A stretch of 64,000 nucleotides of DNA from Hoplostethus atlanticus (GCA_034670405.1 JAXDDX010000019.1:2856501-2920500); one strand, 5' to 3'; counted from the stretch's first letter, positions 49,084 to 63,200 are shown. Notes: generated by a model not told the origin, from the letters alone. Numbers and translations are program-made.

Positions 49084-49915
49084 AATCATGACCAACGCTA
49101 TCTCACCAGCTGGCTACAATCCCCAGTGAACACTGTGCCCTATTGGCTGTATGGATGAACTCAATGATTATTTGTGTGTGTGTGGGGTAAGGGGTGAAAG
49201 TCTTTTTTTGTTTTTTACATGGTAGTGTTTGTTTAGAAAAACCACTACAGTATTCTTCCAAAGTCATCAAGGGGCAGTGGAGCCACTGATGTAAAAACTG
49301 CCAGATAATGTAAATACCTATCAGAATGTACTAAAAACGTCCCTCCAAATGGTCAAAAATTAAAAGGGTGTAACATTTTATGTATCTAATAATGATGCTG
49401 ACCAACAACTGCAATTATTCCATTATTAGTCATTACATTAAAAAATGTTAAAACCCTTATGCAGTAATAATCTAAACAACTTTTATTGCATTTTCAACCT
49501 TTTGAGAGGATGTTTTATTACTTTTTGACAAGTTATTTCACTGTCAGCCAGATATTACATTACATCAGTTGCAACAGACAGATGAAAATAATATGTTTGT
49601 TATATATATTTTTAGAGTATTTTGTATAGAATGAGTTTTTGGATTGACCATTGAAATGTAAAAAAAATCTAATTATGAAATGGCCTTTACGTGTTGCTTT
49701 ATATGGGTGTGTATGTATGTCTGCGTGTTACTGCTCAAAATACTTGAAACGGCCTTCGTCATCTTTGATTAGTACTACCTGTTTTGTATACGTGTTTTGT
49801 TTAGACAGTATTGTCTGTGACGCTACTGTTTGCACTGTTGGTGTTTTGACCTGAAAACTTGAAGATTTTGATAAAACAGACCTCTAATTTAAATAAAGTC
49901 ATTACTTTGTACTGC
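49084..49915 (+). other. 3' UTR of the 265-aa gene with poly(A) signal
   Basis: AT-rich sequence after the stop. The best poly(A) signal is AATAAA at 49892-49897, within aaataaagtcatt. No other feature is seen. Confidence 0.6.
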
Positions 49916-51599
49916 ACAGAACGTCCTACATCTACTGAGTGTGTGTTGGCCTAACTTGTATGTCCTGTATCTTTTCATACAGAATAGGAAAATATTTATT
50001 TTCTATTTGATATAGGCCAGCCAGGAAAAGCTATGATCCCTGATTGTTTTCACCCATGGTGTTAACTACAGTGGTGTAGAGGAAGGGAAGGAGACTGATA
50101 GAAAAAACAGTTGAGACATGGACTATGAAACAATTTTATAGTTTAGGCTTTGAGCTGATGATGTTCTCCAAAGGGATTTAGAATAAGCGAGCAGGATGTG
50201 ACATTTTACATTTGGTGTATGTGTTGCACGCTTTACAGTTGTCTGTGCTTCATGCTTCCAAGCTGAAATAGGTGAGTCCCCCGTATCTCATAGTAAGCAT
50301 AATGGACTGGGTCTTGTTTCAAAAGAAAACCTCACTCGTTCCTTTTTTGCAACATGAATTGCTGTCACTGTGGACGCTCTGCTTTTTCTTAATTTCTCCC
50401 AACACTTGAAAATAGATGCAATGGGGTTTAGTGTTTAACATTTTTATGAAAGATCTGTTTTTGCAATGTGTAAGTTCACGTCTAGACTGGGGAGCCTGCA
50501 CAGCCTCTTGCAGTTGGGAAACTGCAGTAGTTAATATTAGATTTGGCTTGATTGATTGATTTGTCCATTTCTGCAGTTGTGTGCCTACAGACTGTAATTC
50601 TTCGGTTATCATTGTGTACCACTAGGGGGAGCCCAAGTCGTACAATTTTCCTGCATCCAGTGTCACTATGACTGGTGTCAGGCTTCTGTCTTCCTGGAGA
50701 TTCAATGTTGTGAGACTACTAACAAAGCAGCAATTGCCATGGCACAGCAGACTGAATATTGAGATAAATTAATTTCTAAATGCCATTTGGGGTTCAGGTT
50801 AGTGAATGAGAGCCTGATGGGGTGAAAGGCTGTTGCACAATTTCTCTGTAAGAAATAACCTAACAAAAAACTAGAATATAATGCTATAATATTCCTATCG
50901 GGACTCATAGTGTGTCTGTGTTACTCGGTTAGTTTACAGTCACCTTAAAGTCTTTTATGGCTTTTATCTCCTATGGTATCACTGTAATATTTCTGTAATG
51001 TTCCTAGAGGGAGTTTTTTTGCTGTGATATCCGTGCAGTGACTTTATTATAGGATTACTATATTTATAACACAATGGACGTCAAAAGGGTGTAGTATGCA
51101 TTGTAATTGGAGTGCCACTCAATTTAAGAAATTCACTGGGGTTTTTCTCTGCAGCCTAAGGCAACTCAATATTTTAACATGAACAGCTCTCTCCCATTGA
51201 TGGCCTATCAGGGGACTGAGGCTGTAATCTGTGATATTATCAAGACGTTGAATGAGAGTTGAGAGTTTGTGGGTTCATGGTCAGGATCCTCACATGTACG
51301 GTACTGTACCCTGCCGGCTGTGGATCAAATGACTGCTTTGCCCTCTTGTTCTCCTTCATTAAAGAAAAAATTATGAAAGAAAGAAAGAAAAATACTGTGG
51401 AGTATTTGTTTGAGCCTTCACAAAAAAATTCTTTAGCTCACCTAGTTCTAACAGCTTTGAACAAAAACAATCGAAAAGAATTTCATGGCATTAAAGTGAA
51501 AAATTAACACTGCGAATTGTCCCTTTTTTAAATGTTCAGTAGCTTCTAGAGGTTATTCCACAAATAAATGCACGGTCTGGCCCTCGCCCAAGATGATTC

Positions 51600-51680
51600 C
51601 TCTGAGCAAATGGTTTCCAAAGTGGGGTCCGGAGATCCCCAGGGGTCCTGCAGAGGGTACCAGGAGGTCTCTAGCAAAAA
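51600..51680 (+). repeat. hAT-end-like fragment
   Basis: ggtttccaaagtggggtccg followed by gagatccccaggggtcct resembles the termini of short hAT elements of the cagtggttcccaaagtgggg type. No partner end is found. Confidence 0.45.
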
Positions 51681-51710
51681 ACAGCAATCAAACAGAATCA
51701 AGCGAACCAG

Positions 51711-51948
51711 CAGGTCTGCTTTGTAGCAAGTACCGGTGGCTCACTGATCTTTGCGATGTAAGGAACCTTGTGAAGACGTCGGAGGCGCATTGAAGTGGAA
51801 GAAGTTAAAAGGCCTTTGTTATGACATGGCTAGGCAAAGAAAAAAAATGACCAGCGTGTTACAGCTCCCCTGTGCTTCAGGTGTCTTCACAAGGTTGTCT
51901 GCTCTACAGCTCCAAGATCAGTGAGCCGCTTACTACAAAGACAGACCT
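51711..51948. repeat. fold-back inverted repeat
   Basis: The left arm 51711-51778 and the complement of 51883-51948 share aggtct...tttgtag.aag, ggctcactgatctt and accttgtgaagac, with about 100 bp between the arms. Arms are about 67 bp and imperfect in the middle. It could be a MITE or a cruciform-forming repeat. Confidence 0.7.
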
Positions 51949-54900
51949 CCTTGTTTGTTAACTTCTCTGAATAACTATTGGCCACTCAGAAGAGCACTTC
52001 GCTCCAATTGTACACGACGTGGCGCCATGTCGTGCTAAGAGGAAGTGCTAAGAGGAACGGTCAGGGTAGTAGAGGAAGGGTCAGGGTCAGAATCAAAGAG
52101 CAGGAGCTTCTTTCTAGATTCACCATTTTGCACCGACGATCAACAATCATACAAGGAGAAATCCATCATAGAAGAGGAAGAGATATGAATTTATCCACCA
52201 ACAGTAGCCTCAATAGACCAGAATGCAATGCAGCAAAGACATGTTGCATTTTTAACCCTAACCCTAACTCTATACATACAGGTATAATCTGCAGCTGAAT
52301 GCAACAAGTTCATGCCCGGTCTCTGGGCGTTGTTGATAGGCATTCTGGGAAACGTAGGAAATCACTACCTGAAGTAGAAGTAGTCGAGGCAGGTTGAGGT
52401 AAAGAAATTCAATTCCAACGCTTAATAACTCCTGGCATGCAGTTCCTTCTGCTTTACAGAATGCAAGCTTCACAAGTTGTCTCAAGTTGCCTTTTGATGT
52501 TGTGCTGCCATAACACATTGCAGCGAATTCCACATCACCTCCTAGTGGCGAATATTTGACATTTGAAGGGCACAGTGAAGATGTGTATGAATATTGACAG
52601 TCGGTGGTATTCCCTTATAAGGTGGAGAATGGAGCTATCAGGTCTCCGATAGAAAGTACCTAGAAACAGGAAAATAAATAGAACTTGCAGCGTGTGTGCA
52701 TCTAAGTGATAATTTGCAGAAACACTAGCAGTAGGTATAATTGCTAGCCCACGGCTCTGACGGTTCTGACCATGACATGAATTACCCCTTTGGAAGGAGC
52801 TTATACTTCCACATTATCAAAGCAGTACAAGCAAAAGGGTGTCTTCAACGCCATGACAGCATGCTGTGTCCTTGCCGTCCTTATCGGCTGTCCTTGGTAC
52901 CCGCTCTGTCACCAGGTTTTGGGATTTATCGTTATATTTCTCGGTAGGCGTCATCAAAAAAATGCTCTCTGCTCGGGTTTGCGCGATTTTGTGCCGACAG
53001 ATGTTTTGAATGTCAGTGCAGATGTCTATGGGAGATGAGATAACGATGTGCAAACGCTCCCGAGTCCCTTCTATAACTTATTGAGGAGGTCAAACGAGGG
53101 TGTTGTATCGCAGGACCTTTTATTGTTTCCTTTAGCTTGTTTAGTCACAACACCCGGGGTGGTTTTCTGGGAATCTGGGCCCTTTTTCTGAGGTCAAACA
53201 CACAAGTCCGTTAGATCAGAGTCCAATTCATTGCCACTGGAAAAGCTCCAGATCTTGACTCTTGTTGATGTGATAGATTAGCATCATAGTCTGGCTTCTG
53301 TCTGGTGTGATGCCAGCATGTGGGCCACGGTTTCTGAAAACTCAGATGCTAATGCAATCAGAGGATTCCCCCTTAACTGCACTTGAGCGCTGCAGAACGG
53401 AGCAACGATTCAGCCAGTTCAGTTTTCTTTCCCCATCAACATATCAAGTCAATTTTTATTTCATTGCTGTGCTGAGTTTTGTTGGGTTTCAAAAGGTTTT
53501 TAGTGTGTGTAAAGCATTTCATTTATTCTCTTAACAGTGGACATTTCCGGTGAGTGAGCTCAATATTTTGGTTGAGAGCAGTTGGGCTTTTCAATTACAG
53601 AAGAACGAAGCAATTTGTGCAGCGCCACAAGGTCAAGAGAAATGAGCGAGCGCTAACAAATCCTGAAAACTAGCTTGTGGAATCAAAATGCTCACTAATG
53701 TGTACACTAATTGTTTTAGATTGTTTTCTGTTTTTGTTTTAGATTATTATTTATTGTACAGTGGAGAAAAAAGATGAAACGATGGGAGAGGAAGAGAGAA
53801 GGAATGACTAACCTGTGTAGAAAATGGATCTCTTCTGTTTATAAAGTGGAGTTTATTTCTTTGTTTAACTCTGCTGTCCAAGGAGGGAGAGCAGAGTGTT
53901 TGTTTATTAATTCATTTAAAATACTGTTATGTTTGTGCCAAGTTCCCATTTTCATATTCATCTTATCTCTTTGGCTCCAGGCACAATGCAAATGCTTCTC
54001 GCTGACCAGCACTGGATAAAAAGAAAAACAAAAAAGAAATCATTTCTGCTGAGATGTAAAGCCGACTCTGTCAGAACACGGGATGACAGTTGTCGCTGTT
54101 TTTCTTTTGCTCTGGGACGCGATGCAATGCGGCTAGCCCTGAAACTGGGCCCCCCCGAGGCCACCTTGGGAGAGAGACGGAGAGAGAAAGCCGAAATGCC
54201 GAAATGCAGCAGCACCTTGTGAGACTTTCCGGCTTGTAATTAATAACTTCAGGCATCTTTAACATCCTCTTTATTCATGAGCACCTGCTGCCGTTGACCT
54301 GGGGAGCGGCATCAACCTGCATCTCGAAACACTCGCAGTTGAGACACTAGATTTGGGAGCCGGCGGTTTTACAATGGTTTGGAAATCGCTTGATGTTGTG
54401 ATTATTTCTGACAGCTCCATTTATTCTCGAAGACACACACATCCTGCTGAACAACGCTCACTGGAGTCAAAGCCATATTAATGTGCCTTTTGTCATAGTC
54501 ATACAACTATCTTTGGCCCAGGGCATATAAAGTACACCCACCTTAAATGTCGGCCTAGTCCCCAGACCTAATCTCCTAATCCCTTCCCCCCTTTTCCTGT
54601 CACCTTGAGTTACAGTGGCCTGTTATTGAAACAAACAAGTAGACAAGTAAGCTAGCCAATTAGAGCAGAGATCCATCAGAAACGTCTAGCGAAGAGGTAA
54701 TACATCACCATGAAAGTTTGTAACAAAACAAGGAGTACAGGACTGAAGGCACGTCTGTCATTGGTATTGATCAGCAACCCTATCAAGCCCTGCAGATATA
54801 TCATGATCATTTTGTGCTATTTACTGCCCCTTTAAATCAAGTCAAGTTTATTTTAGACGGTACTTTTAATAAAAATACTTTGAGATGAGAACACATCAAA

Positions 54901-55407
54901 CATAAACATGGCTACCTGAATCTCCCTGCTGAATTGAAGTACAAGAAGAGCAGTGCATCATTGTTTGTGTTTGTTGTGTGTACGCGTTGTGGCCCGACCT
55001 GAGGGCAGTTTCCTGGCAAAGATCACGCTTCAGACAGGATTCACACAAAACGCTCACTGAAATACTGAAATACAACTTAAACTTATCGGCAGTAATCAAA
55101 GGTTCAAGCTTTCCGCAGCCTCCCTGACGTCTCACTGGCCCAGGTAGCCTGCGGAGTCCACTCTTTATGGAACAGTGTGTGTATGTATGTGTGTGTGTGT
55201 GAGGCAACAGAGGTGGGGGTAGTATAATGGTGGGCGGCAGGGGCCTTAAAATGACAGAGGACAGAGGCTAGCCCGCTGACCGGCCCCCAGGGGCCCCGTC
55301 CCAGGGTCATGTGTCATTAGCACAGTCTGATTTGGTGGCAGGCTCCCGCACAGCTGAGCAGCAGGGACACTGATGCTGTTTTCATGGCTGAGTGGGAAGC
55401 GCTCGCG

Positions 55408-55483
55408 GCCACTTCGCCTCTCTCTCTCTCTCTCTGATTCCTCCCACTCCCTCTAACACACACACCCAGATGCATGAGGAGAA

Positions 55484-55531
<48 letters not shown>
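55408..55531. repeat. (CT)n and (CA)n microsatellites
   Basis: (CT)n at about 55419-55436 and (CA)n at about 55488-55531. Confidence 0.92.
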
Positions 55532-55533
<2 letters not shown>

Positions 55534-57997
55534 ATGTTAAAAGTAATTGCCCTATTTTGAGTAACTGCATGTTGTATGAGAATGGCAACACAGCAAAAAT
55601 GTCAGTGTAAATTTAATTCTGAGAGTGTAAAAAAGTCAACTCTATGCCAGTGTTCCCACGAGTCCAAATCCATCAGAGTTAATTTAGAGCCGTGAGATAG
55701 TTTTGAGTGCCCCGCCCCAGAGCCACATCAGCTCTGCGAGTGGACAAACACCTCTCCAATCGACACTCGGCAACTCCAAATACTCGTTACTGAAAAAGCG
55801 ACGCTGAAAATGTCGTTGCGATGTCAGACAAGTTTAATTAACCAATTGAACGTATGACCCAGAGGTGCGCGTCGATGCGGTCGCCTTTGCCATCACAAAC
55901 ATTTCAGAGAACGTGATGCAGACCGCGTTGGGTGTCCGTCTCATCACCGCGATCCCGATTTAAATTTAGATCGTGCGTCACACGGATAGGCGTGAAAGAT
56001 CTGGAGTGAAAGCTAAATTACTGCCGCAGAACCTGAACGCAGAACTGCTGATGGTGCTGAAAGTAGAACACGAAAGTAGAGAGCTGTCAGGCGAAGCTTG
56101 CTGTAAAATTACACACCGAGCCGGGTGAGAAGATGATTATGGACAATTACGCGCCGGCGAGTGCCCTCTGAGGCCGTCCGCCGCTTCAGAGGTTAACGCA
56201 AACGGCGAATGGATGCGTAAATAACAACACAGTTGAGCGTTTGTTGTGTTTGATTGTGACAAATGTGATCCCTTTGCAGATTGTGGGCCCCTCAGGGGGA
56301 AAGTCAGGTGTCACAAGTCCAATCTAAGGACAGATCACACTAGAGGCAGTACTCCAATAAAACGCCCACCTTTAATTGTTAATCTGAAATACAACTTTGC
56401 CCTGAAATCAAAGTGTACATTAGTAATGTCCCTCAGCTGGGGCAAGATGTGTTTTCCACAGTTTTTCTCAGATAGCCCGGTCCGCCACAAGATATCTATA
56501 TGTTGTATATTTCATGATATGATAAGGGGATGGTGGTGTCATGGCTCTCCCTCGTCAGACTTCACATTTAGCTCATCTCTGGCTACAACGAAAAGTCACC
56601 TTTAAACATCGTTGAATAATTGAACTGTGCCCTTCTCTCGTTGTATCTGCACTCCCTTATACATGCACACGGAGAAATAGAAAAAAACAAACAGGAAGTA
56701 GCGTGCTAGCAGGGGACATAGTTCATCAATAAACCACATCTAAACATCTACATATTATGGAAAGACGTGCACCTCCTGGCATAACCTTTTTCTAGTTGGG
56801 TGCTCTGCCGTAAACTGCAAGCCGGCTTCCATCACATTCATGACAAACCATCAATGGCGGCTCTCCAAGCGAGCCCTGGCAAAATCCTCTAATGAAGGCT
56901 TATATACTGAAAAATGAGGTTACGTCTTGTCCTATTTTTTTTTAAACATTTTTTTGGAGTGCCGCCTTCCCCACGTATTATGTGTTTGTCATGATGTTAG
57001 CCATGTCTGCCTATACTTATAGTATTTGGTCGTCTTGTGTTAAGAGTTAATAACTAAACTAAAGAAAGACTAGGAGCATCACTAAAGGGTTAGCTGTTCC
57101 CCGCAAAGTACCTAGATGGCCATGTGCAGTCATTTGAAATAAAATATGAAATGCACCCCCTTTGTTATTTATTATTTTAGGTGGGAAGTGCAGTACATGA
57201 AGGATTTCCTTTCCCAGCTTCCCCGTTGTTAATTTTCACCGAATCACATTCTGGGTTGATATCAACAGTTGCTTCACAGGGGCCACACAAAAACAACATT
57301 CATCACGGGAAAAAAAAAAAAAGAGGGGCACATCCACCGATTTTTCTGCTCCCAATTGCACCTTTCAAATTTGCAAACTGATTGTGTCTTTCAGCCCTCC
57401 CAACCCTCCAGTCTTCCTTCCCAGACAGGAAGTCATTACAGGGGCTCTCACCCCATCACAGATGGCCATTTAACACATCGCTGGCAACTGCAAATGAACC
57501 AAGAGTAGCAGCCGCTAGACTAGACCCAGCCGACTTTGCACAAATGTTTATCTCTCGCTCACCTGCTGTGTTGGGATGGGAGGTGCACTTCCACCTTGGC
57601 TTTTATTTTTTATTTTTTTATTTGGGTTTTTCTGCCACAGGGAGCCCATGATTGAAATTTTGTTTGGTTGTGGACTATTTTTGTATGAATGTGGTACACT
57701 TTTCCAATAAAACAGCGTAGCTTTGATGTGTAGCTATTTTTTTCTGTTGTTTTTTTCCCTGTGTTCCCTTTCTTTGTTTCGAGGAGCAGGAAAAAGGGTG
57801 ATGCATGGCAGGCTTTTTACTTAAATCGCCTTTGCTGCCCCTTAATAATTTGTAATAGTCATATTTGCTCTGTCAGGCGGCCTTAGCCTTTTGGTGCGTG
57901 GTGAGTTTCAGTGGTGATAAAAAAGATGAAGCCGACTTGACAAGTTAAAAATGAGAAAGCAATTGTGGCTGACACCCTGGAGACAACGCCACCACCC

Positions 57998-58026
57998 CAC
58001 CACACACACACACACACACACACACA
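57998..58026. repeat. (CA)n microsatellite
   Basis: About 29 bp of pure repeat. Confidence 0.92.
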
Positions 58027-58313
58027 TATTCTGTTTGCTCTTTTGCTTGTTACTTCGTCTCTGGGAATGCCTTGCTCGTTATTTACTATCTCTACCGAGT
58101 AAAATATTAACAAAGATACCTCTTGAGGATGTTTGCGAGTGCTGAGCAATACAACCACCAAGCTCTTAAGGAGAAGGGGCTGAGCACTGAGGGATGTAAA
58201 CATAGGGCCTATTTATTAGTCCCTTCCCATCATGCCACTACTTTGCACTTTCTACGGTGCATGTATTTTCCTTCTCTGGTCTAGGATGTCTTGACAGCTC
58301 TGTTGATGTTTTA

Positions 58314-58346
58314 GTGTGTGTCTGTGTGTGTGTGTGTGTGTGTGTG
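58314..58346. repeat. (GT)n microsatellite
   Basis: About 33 bp with one interruption. Confidence 0.9.
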
Positions 58347-58738
58347 TACTATGTACCTGTTTGCACGTGTGGGAGAATGTAAGGATGAGAAGGGACTAAG
58401 GCCACGCCCCAAAAATGCTCTCCCAAGTGGATAAGCAGAGACGCGAAAACGTTGTTTTTACATTTAAATGGCTTAGTGTGGACGTAGCCATGAGGTAATG
58501 GTGGAATATAAGGACCAAGTGTGTTACGTGTAAAAAAATTCACGAGGGAGGGGAAAGTGGGGGTTGATAGAGCAGCGCTGGCAAGGCCGGGTGTCTAAAT
58601 CACGGCTTGGAATGGACCCTCGGCGTGGCGATTGGCTGTCACAGCCACAGATGGAGGACGGCGCCCACAGGAAAAGGATAAACTGTCTGATAAGCGCACG
58701 GTGAGGTACAGGGCCTCTGCTGGCAGACAAGCTCTTGA

Positions 58739-58750
58739 GAAAGAGAGAGA

Positions 58751-58783
<33 letters not shown>
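58739..58783. repeat. (GA)n microsatellite
   Basis: About 45 bp of GA repeat with one GG interruption. Confidence 0.92.
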
Positions 58784-58786
<3 letters not shown>

Positions 58787-59089
58787 AGGAAGGGAAAATG
58801 AGTCAAGAGGGAACAGGCAACAGATGAATCTCCATCTGTGTTCAGAGCTGAGCAGGGGATAGCGGCAAAAAACAAGCCAAACAACCGCTGAGGTGCAACC
58901 ATGGTCTCATACCTCTTGTGGGGGTTTTTTTCTCTCTGAAGAGACACTTAAGTGCATTTTGATATTTCCCCTCTCCACAGAGGAGGGGGCAGTGCACACT
59001 TCAGTGATAATGAGCTGGGATGAGTGGCACCAATGGGCTGCTTCAAAAATTGAGACAAATAGCAATACAACTTGAGTGGCAATGATAGG

Positions 59090-59615
59090 GATGGAAACAG
59101 TACTGAAACATGACACTCAAGTAGTACTGTTACTTCGCCAAAAGTTTACTTAAGTAGAAGTAAAATTACTCATTTAAAATGTACTTAGGGTAAAAGTTAC
59201 TGAGGTACTTTTAGACATTGTTACATTTGTTAGGCAATGCAAAAGGACAAGAGGACAGAGAGTTCAATATGTGATGTTGCACATGTTTTTATAGACTATG
59301 TTGATGATTATGACATAAAAACACAGGAAAATCAATAACATTACTACATTGATGTTTCTTTTGCTACTAGCTAGCTAGATTGATGGCTTTTTGTTACCCA
59401 AACTACTATCTTGGATACATTTAAGCATTTATTGTTTATTAACTAAGATCTAATTTACCATTGACCAGTTTCTGGTGCCTACGCTGAGGAAGAGCCGACA
59501 CAATTTGTACTCTGTAACGGATGCAGTTTAAAATGTAGTGAAGTACAATACTTAAGTCAACACAGTACAAGTACATGCAAAAGCTACTCAATCACAGTAA
59601 CAAGTAAATGCAATT
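59090..59615. repeat. probable non-autonomous DNA element (acttaagtagaagtaa type)
   Basis: The left part (tttacttaagtagaagtaaa, tgtacttagggtaaaagtta) and right part (tagtgaagtacaatacttaa, aagtacatgcaaaagctact) carry roughly inverted, tact/agta-rich ends familiar from fish MITEs. No coding capacity. Ends were not resolved. Confidence 0.45.
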
Positions 59616-59639
59616 TGTTTCTTTCATCCTTGGTAGCAG

Positions 59640-60210
59640 TTGTAAGAGTAGCAGTAGAAGCAGTAGTACTGTAGTAGTAGTAATAGCAGTAGTCATAGTA
59701 CTAGCAGTAGTAGTAGTAGTAGCAATAACAGTAGTAGTGGTAGCAACAGCAGTAGTAGTAGCCGTAGTAGTAGTACTAGTAGCAGTAGTAGTAGTAGCAG
59801 TAGTAACAGCAGTATTTGTAGTACTAATAGTAGTAGTAGTAGCAATAACAGTAGTAGTGGTAGCAACAGCAGTAGTAGTAGTATTAACAGCAGTAGTAGT
59901 AGTAGCCGTAGTCATAGTAGTACCAGTAGCAGTAGTAGTAGTAGCAGTAGTAACAGCAGTATTTGTAGTACTAATAGTAGTAGTAGTAGCAATAACAGTA
60001 GTAGTGGTAGCAACAGCAGTAGTAGTAGTATTAACAGCAGTAGTAGTAGTAGCCGTAGTCATAGTAGTACTAGTAGCAGTAGTAGTAGTAGCAGTAGTAA
60101 CAGCAGTATTTGTAGTTCAAGAAGTTTAATTGTCACATACACACACGAGGTGTGTAGTGAAATGCAAAAACTAATAGTAGTAGTAGTAGCAGCAGTAGTA
60201 GTAGTAGTAT
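59640..60210. repeat. (TAG)n array with 147-bp higher-order unit
   Basis: The marker agtatttgta occurs at 59811, 59958 and 60105, giving a 147-bp period. Marker agcaataaca at 59721, 59841 and 59988 shows one earlier unit of 120 bp. The array is interrupted at about 60115-60170 by gtttaattgtcacatacaca and related sequence, probably a retroelement 3' end. Long frames on both strands here are a consequence of the triplet repeat, not genes. Confidence 0.9.
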
Positions 60211-63200
60211 ATATTCACCTACATTCTATTGCCACAGTGAGCTTATTGAGTAGTGCTCCAAGTCATACTTGGTGGCTGGTCTCCTTTCCTCTTTATGACA
60301 CCATTTGTATCTTTTATTCTGTACTGTAGCGCTGCCAGTAAATTTGAAACCCATAAGATGCGACTCCAAAATGAATAGTGTATCATTGCAAACGTTTTTT
60401 GTGGGTCCCACACAGCCAGGAACGCCTTGATTCATTTTTAAAAACGTCCCCTCGTTTGGGTTTTGTTGACAGTAAAAGTACAATCTGGATTTTACATTCT
60501 CACCCGACAATATAAAATCAGAGTCGGCACATCCTCAGTAATTTCCTCGCTTTTGACAACAGACGTGCAAGTGCTTTCTGGTGTGTATGACTTGAGGCTG
60601 ATGGGTTTTCATCACATAACATCTGCATGTGATCTGCACTCTATACTGCAGGCTATATGGCGTGTGTGTGTGTGTGTGTGCATGTGTGTGTGTGTGTGTC
60701 AGACATTCACAGTCATAACTGGCATCTGATGCAACAAAAGAGGCTACATCTGTGGTCCTAAACTCCCACAACCCTAATAAGTACATGGAGAATGCAAGCA
60801 AGCATGTCATTTCATTTCAGAGGCATGTTCTGTCTCCATTTAAGAGCCAGGCTGATCTAGAAATATTCCAGTGCTTCTCCAAAGAGACTACTGGTCTAAA
60901 ATCACTGACTTGGTCCTCTCGACCATCTATTTATTTTCTTGAAACTTGTTGATAAATGCAAGCCAGATTTATAGGACGCCCCACGCTCGTTAAGCCGGGT
61001 GTGGATTTGGATTATAGTAAAATGTCTCTTTAAGAAAACTTAATTATATCCCTTCGCTAATACAAGGGATCTATGAAAGAATCCAAATCCAAATCCGTAT
61101 CAGATTGAGAGAGTCTTAATTGTTGTTATCCCCACAGCCTGATTCAGTTTAAGTGGTTCTCCCAACTAAGACCGAGCTGTAGAGTGGGCTTATAAATGAT
61201 GGTGCTAATCTAGTGATACGCGTGTCTCTGTTTTTAATATCATGTGAATTCCCTGAGAGACGGCTATTTTTATTGCTTTGTAATAAATACCGCACCTTCA
61301 AAAAAAATGATTGTCTCCCTTGATAAATATGAGCAAAAACATAGAAGAAATAAGAAAAGAAATAAGGTGATATGAAAGGATATTTATTTTTAAGTTCTCT
61401 GTGCTAACATTACACTTCACTATTTATGTTTTCGCAACCTATTTGGTTAATCTTTGCCAAGGGTGCTGGCATCTCACTCCATATAGTCATATGAACAATG
61501 TTAAAAACGAAAGATACCATATACAATTCTATATAAATGAGAACAATTATTTGATGTACCCCTAACATAGCAACTAAAATACAAAATAACATATAAAACA
61601 ACTGTGAGCATTTCAGCTAAAAGTACTGCACAGAACTTTAGCTACTAAAAATGTGTGTGGAGCATTGTGTCGATTTTCCCATATCGATACTGAGTCGATA
61701 CCACATGTATTTTGGGACTGTCCAAAAGTTTCACTGCTCTGAATTCACATCCAAAAAAAATATATCTGCACTGATGTTTTTGGACGTTTTTGTCAAAATG
61801 GTGCTTTATAGAGCCTAATGTTTTCTAATGCTAATGTTTTCTGATGAATCATAAGATGAAGAAATCAACTCTACAGTGGTTCTGTGATTCATAAATGATT
61901 CTTCCATACAGTATCGTTTATTGCTCTTTTTAATCTGGTGGTGGTTCTATCTAGGACTAGTACTGTTGTGGCTCTTTAATCTTTGACAGGACTGAGCATC
62001 AGTCTGGCCAGTAAGGCATTGCGGGGTAAGGCGGTGAAATCCCCAAAGCATCTGTCACTAAAACTGGATTGAACTGGGCATGAAGTCACTGTTGTGTCTC
62101 AACAGCAGCTAAATGTTCTTCATTTGGATTTGAGGTTTAAATTATACGACACCTTAAAAATATGTTTTATATAGTGCCAAAGGTGGTTGCCCTCCTATTG
62201 AAGTCAGAGCACCACTGTTTGCAAGAGGTGAGGATCGATCCTTCCAAGAGTGCAGCTTTGAACACCAAGTATTTTCTGAACATTCTTTCCAGAGATAAAA
62301 TAATACATTATTGAAGATTACAAGGTCACAGCAGAAATGATGCTGGATAACAAGGAAAGTGAAAAAAAAAGAAAAGAAAGAAAAGGAGTAGAAACAGCCA
62401 GAAGTCATTCCCAACTCCCAATGCATATACCTGATTGTATGGCTATGAATAATGAAAAAAAGAAAGCTTGCAGTTTCCTGGGGTTGCAATCTTTTATTTT
62501 CACAAAATGCCAGCAAGGCATCCAGTCCCAGCTTTATTGTCAAGGGATAAAGGTTTTTCTTCTCCTTTTTTTCATGCCAGCTGTACATATTGATAGCAGA
62601 CGGTTAGACGCTGTTCATATTGCCACTGTCTGGACACTTACTCCAGCATCCCTTGGCAATATTGTATGTCAGAAGATAGGATGTCCAATATTCTCAGTCC
62701 AAGAAATGAATCCACAGAGATTTCTTTGTGGCTTGTCCAGATAATCCTTCTGGTCAAAAGAAAAAGAAACCCTCTGCTTTCGCTTGAGGGGGGTATGGGG
62801 TTCTCGGGAGGAAGCAGTTTTCATTTCAATTGCTTTGTACACTTGTGCCGTCTGTTTACCACACTGTGATTCAGTTAACTGATAGGGAACGAACGGCTGA
62901 GCACTCGAGTAGAAACCGTAAGATAACTGCTCGATGCAAATCTGAAGAAGAAAATCTGTCGACGAATGTAAGTTTCTTTTGATAAATTGCATCGATGTGA
63001 TCGGCGATGTCAAGACAAAGGAAAGGAAAGGAGGAGAGGAAAGGAGAGAAGGGGAAAGGACCTTAGTTTACGTAATTTTCTGTCCAGGGAAAAGTAAATA
63101 TCTCGTCTTCAATATTTACGTTCCCTCGAGCTGTCAGCTAGAATTTAAAAACATATTGTTGTCTGAAGGGCCGAATAAAACTTAACGAAACCATTTCCTT

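Larger units (their letters stand above)
49916..59089. other. no gene supported in this interval
   Basis: Apart from the fold-back repeat, the hAT-end fragment and the microsatellites, no exon or RNA gene was recognised. Near 52253-52268 there are two to three TAACCC units, too few for a telomeric tract. Confidence 0.55.

Noticed and set aside
52253..52268. Telomere-like TAACCC units
   Set aside because: Only two to three units, within chance or at most a trace of an interstitial repeat.
59592..60129. Long frames on both strands (Val/Ala-rich on +, Thr-rich on -)
   Set aside because: They come entirely from the (TAG)n triplet array, which lacks stops in several frames. No start context or family content.
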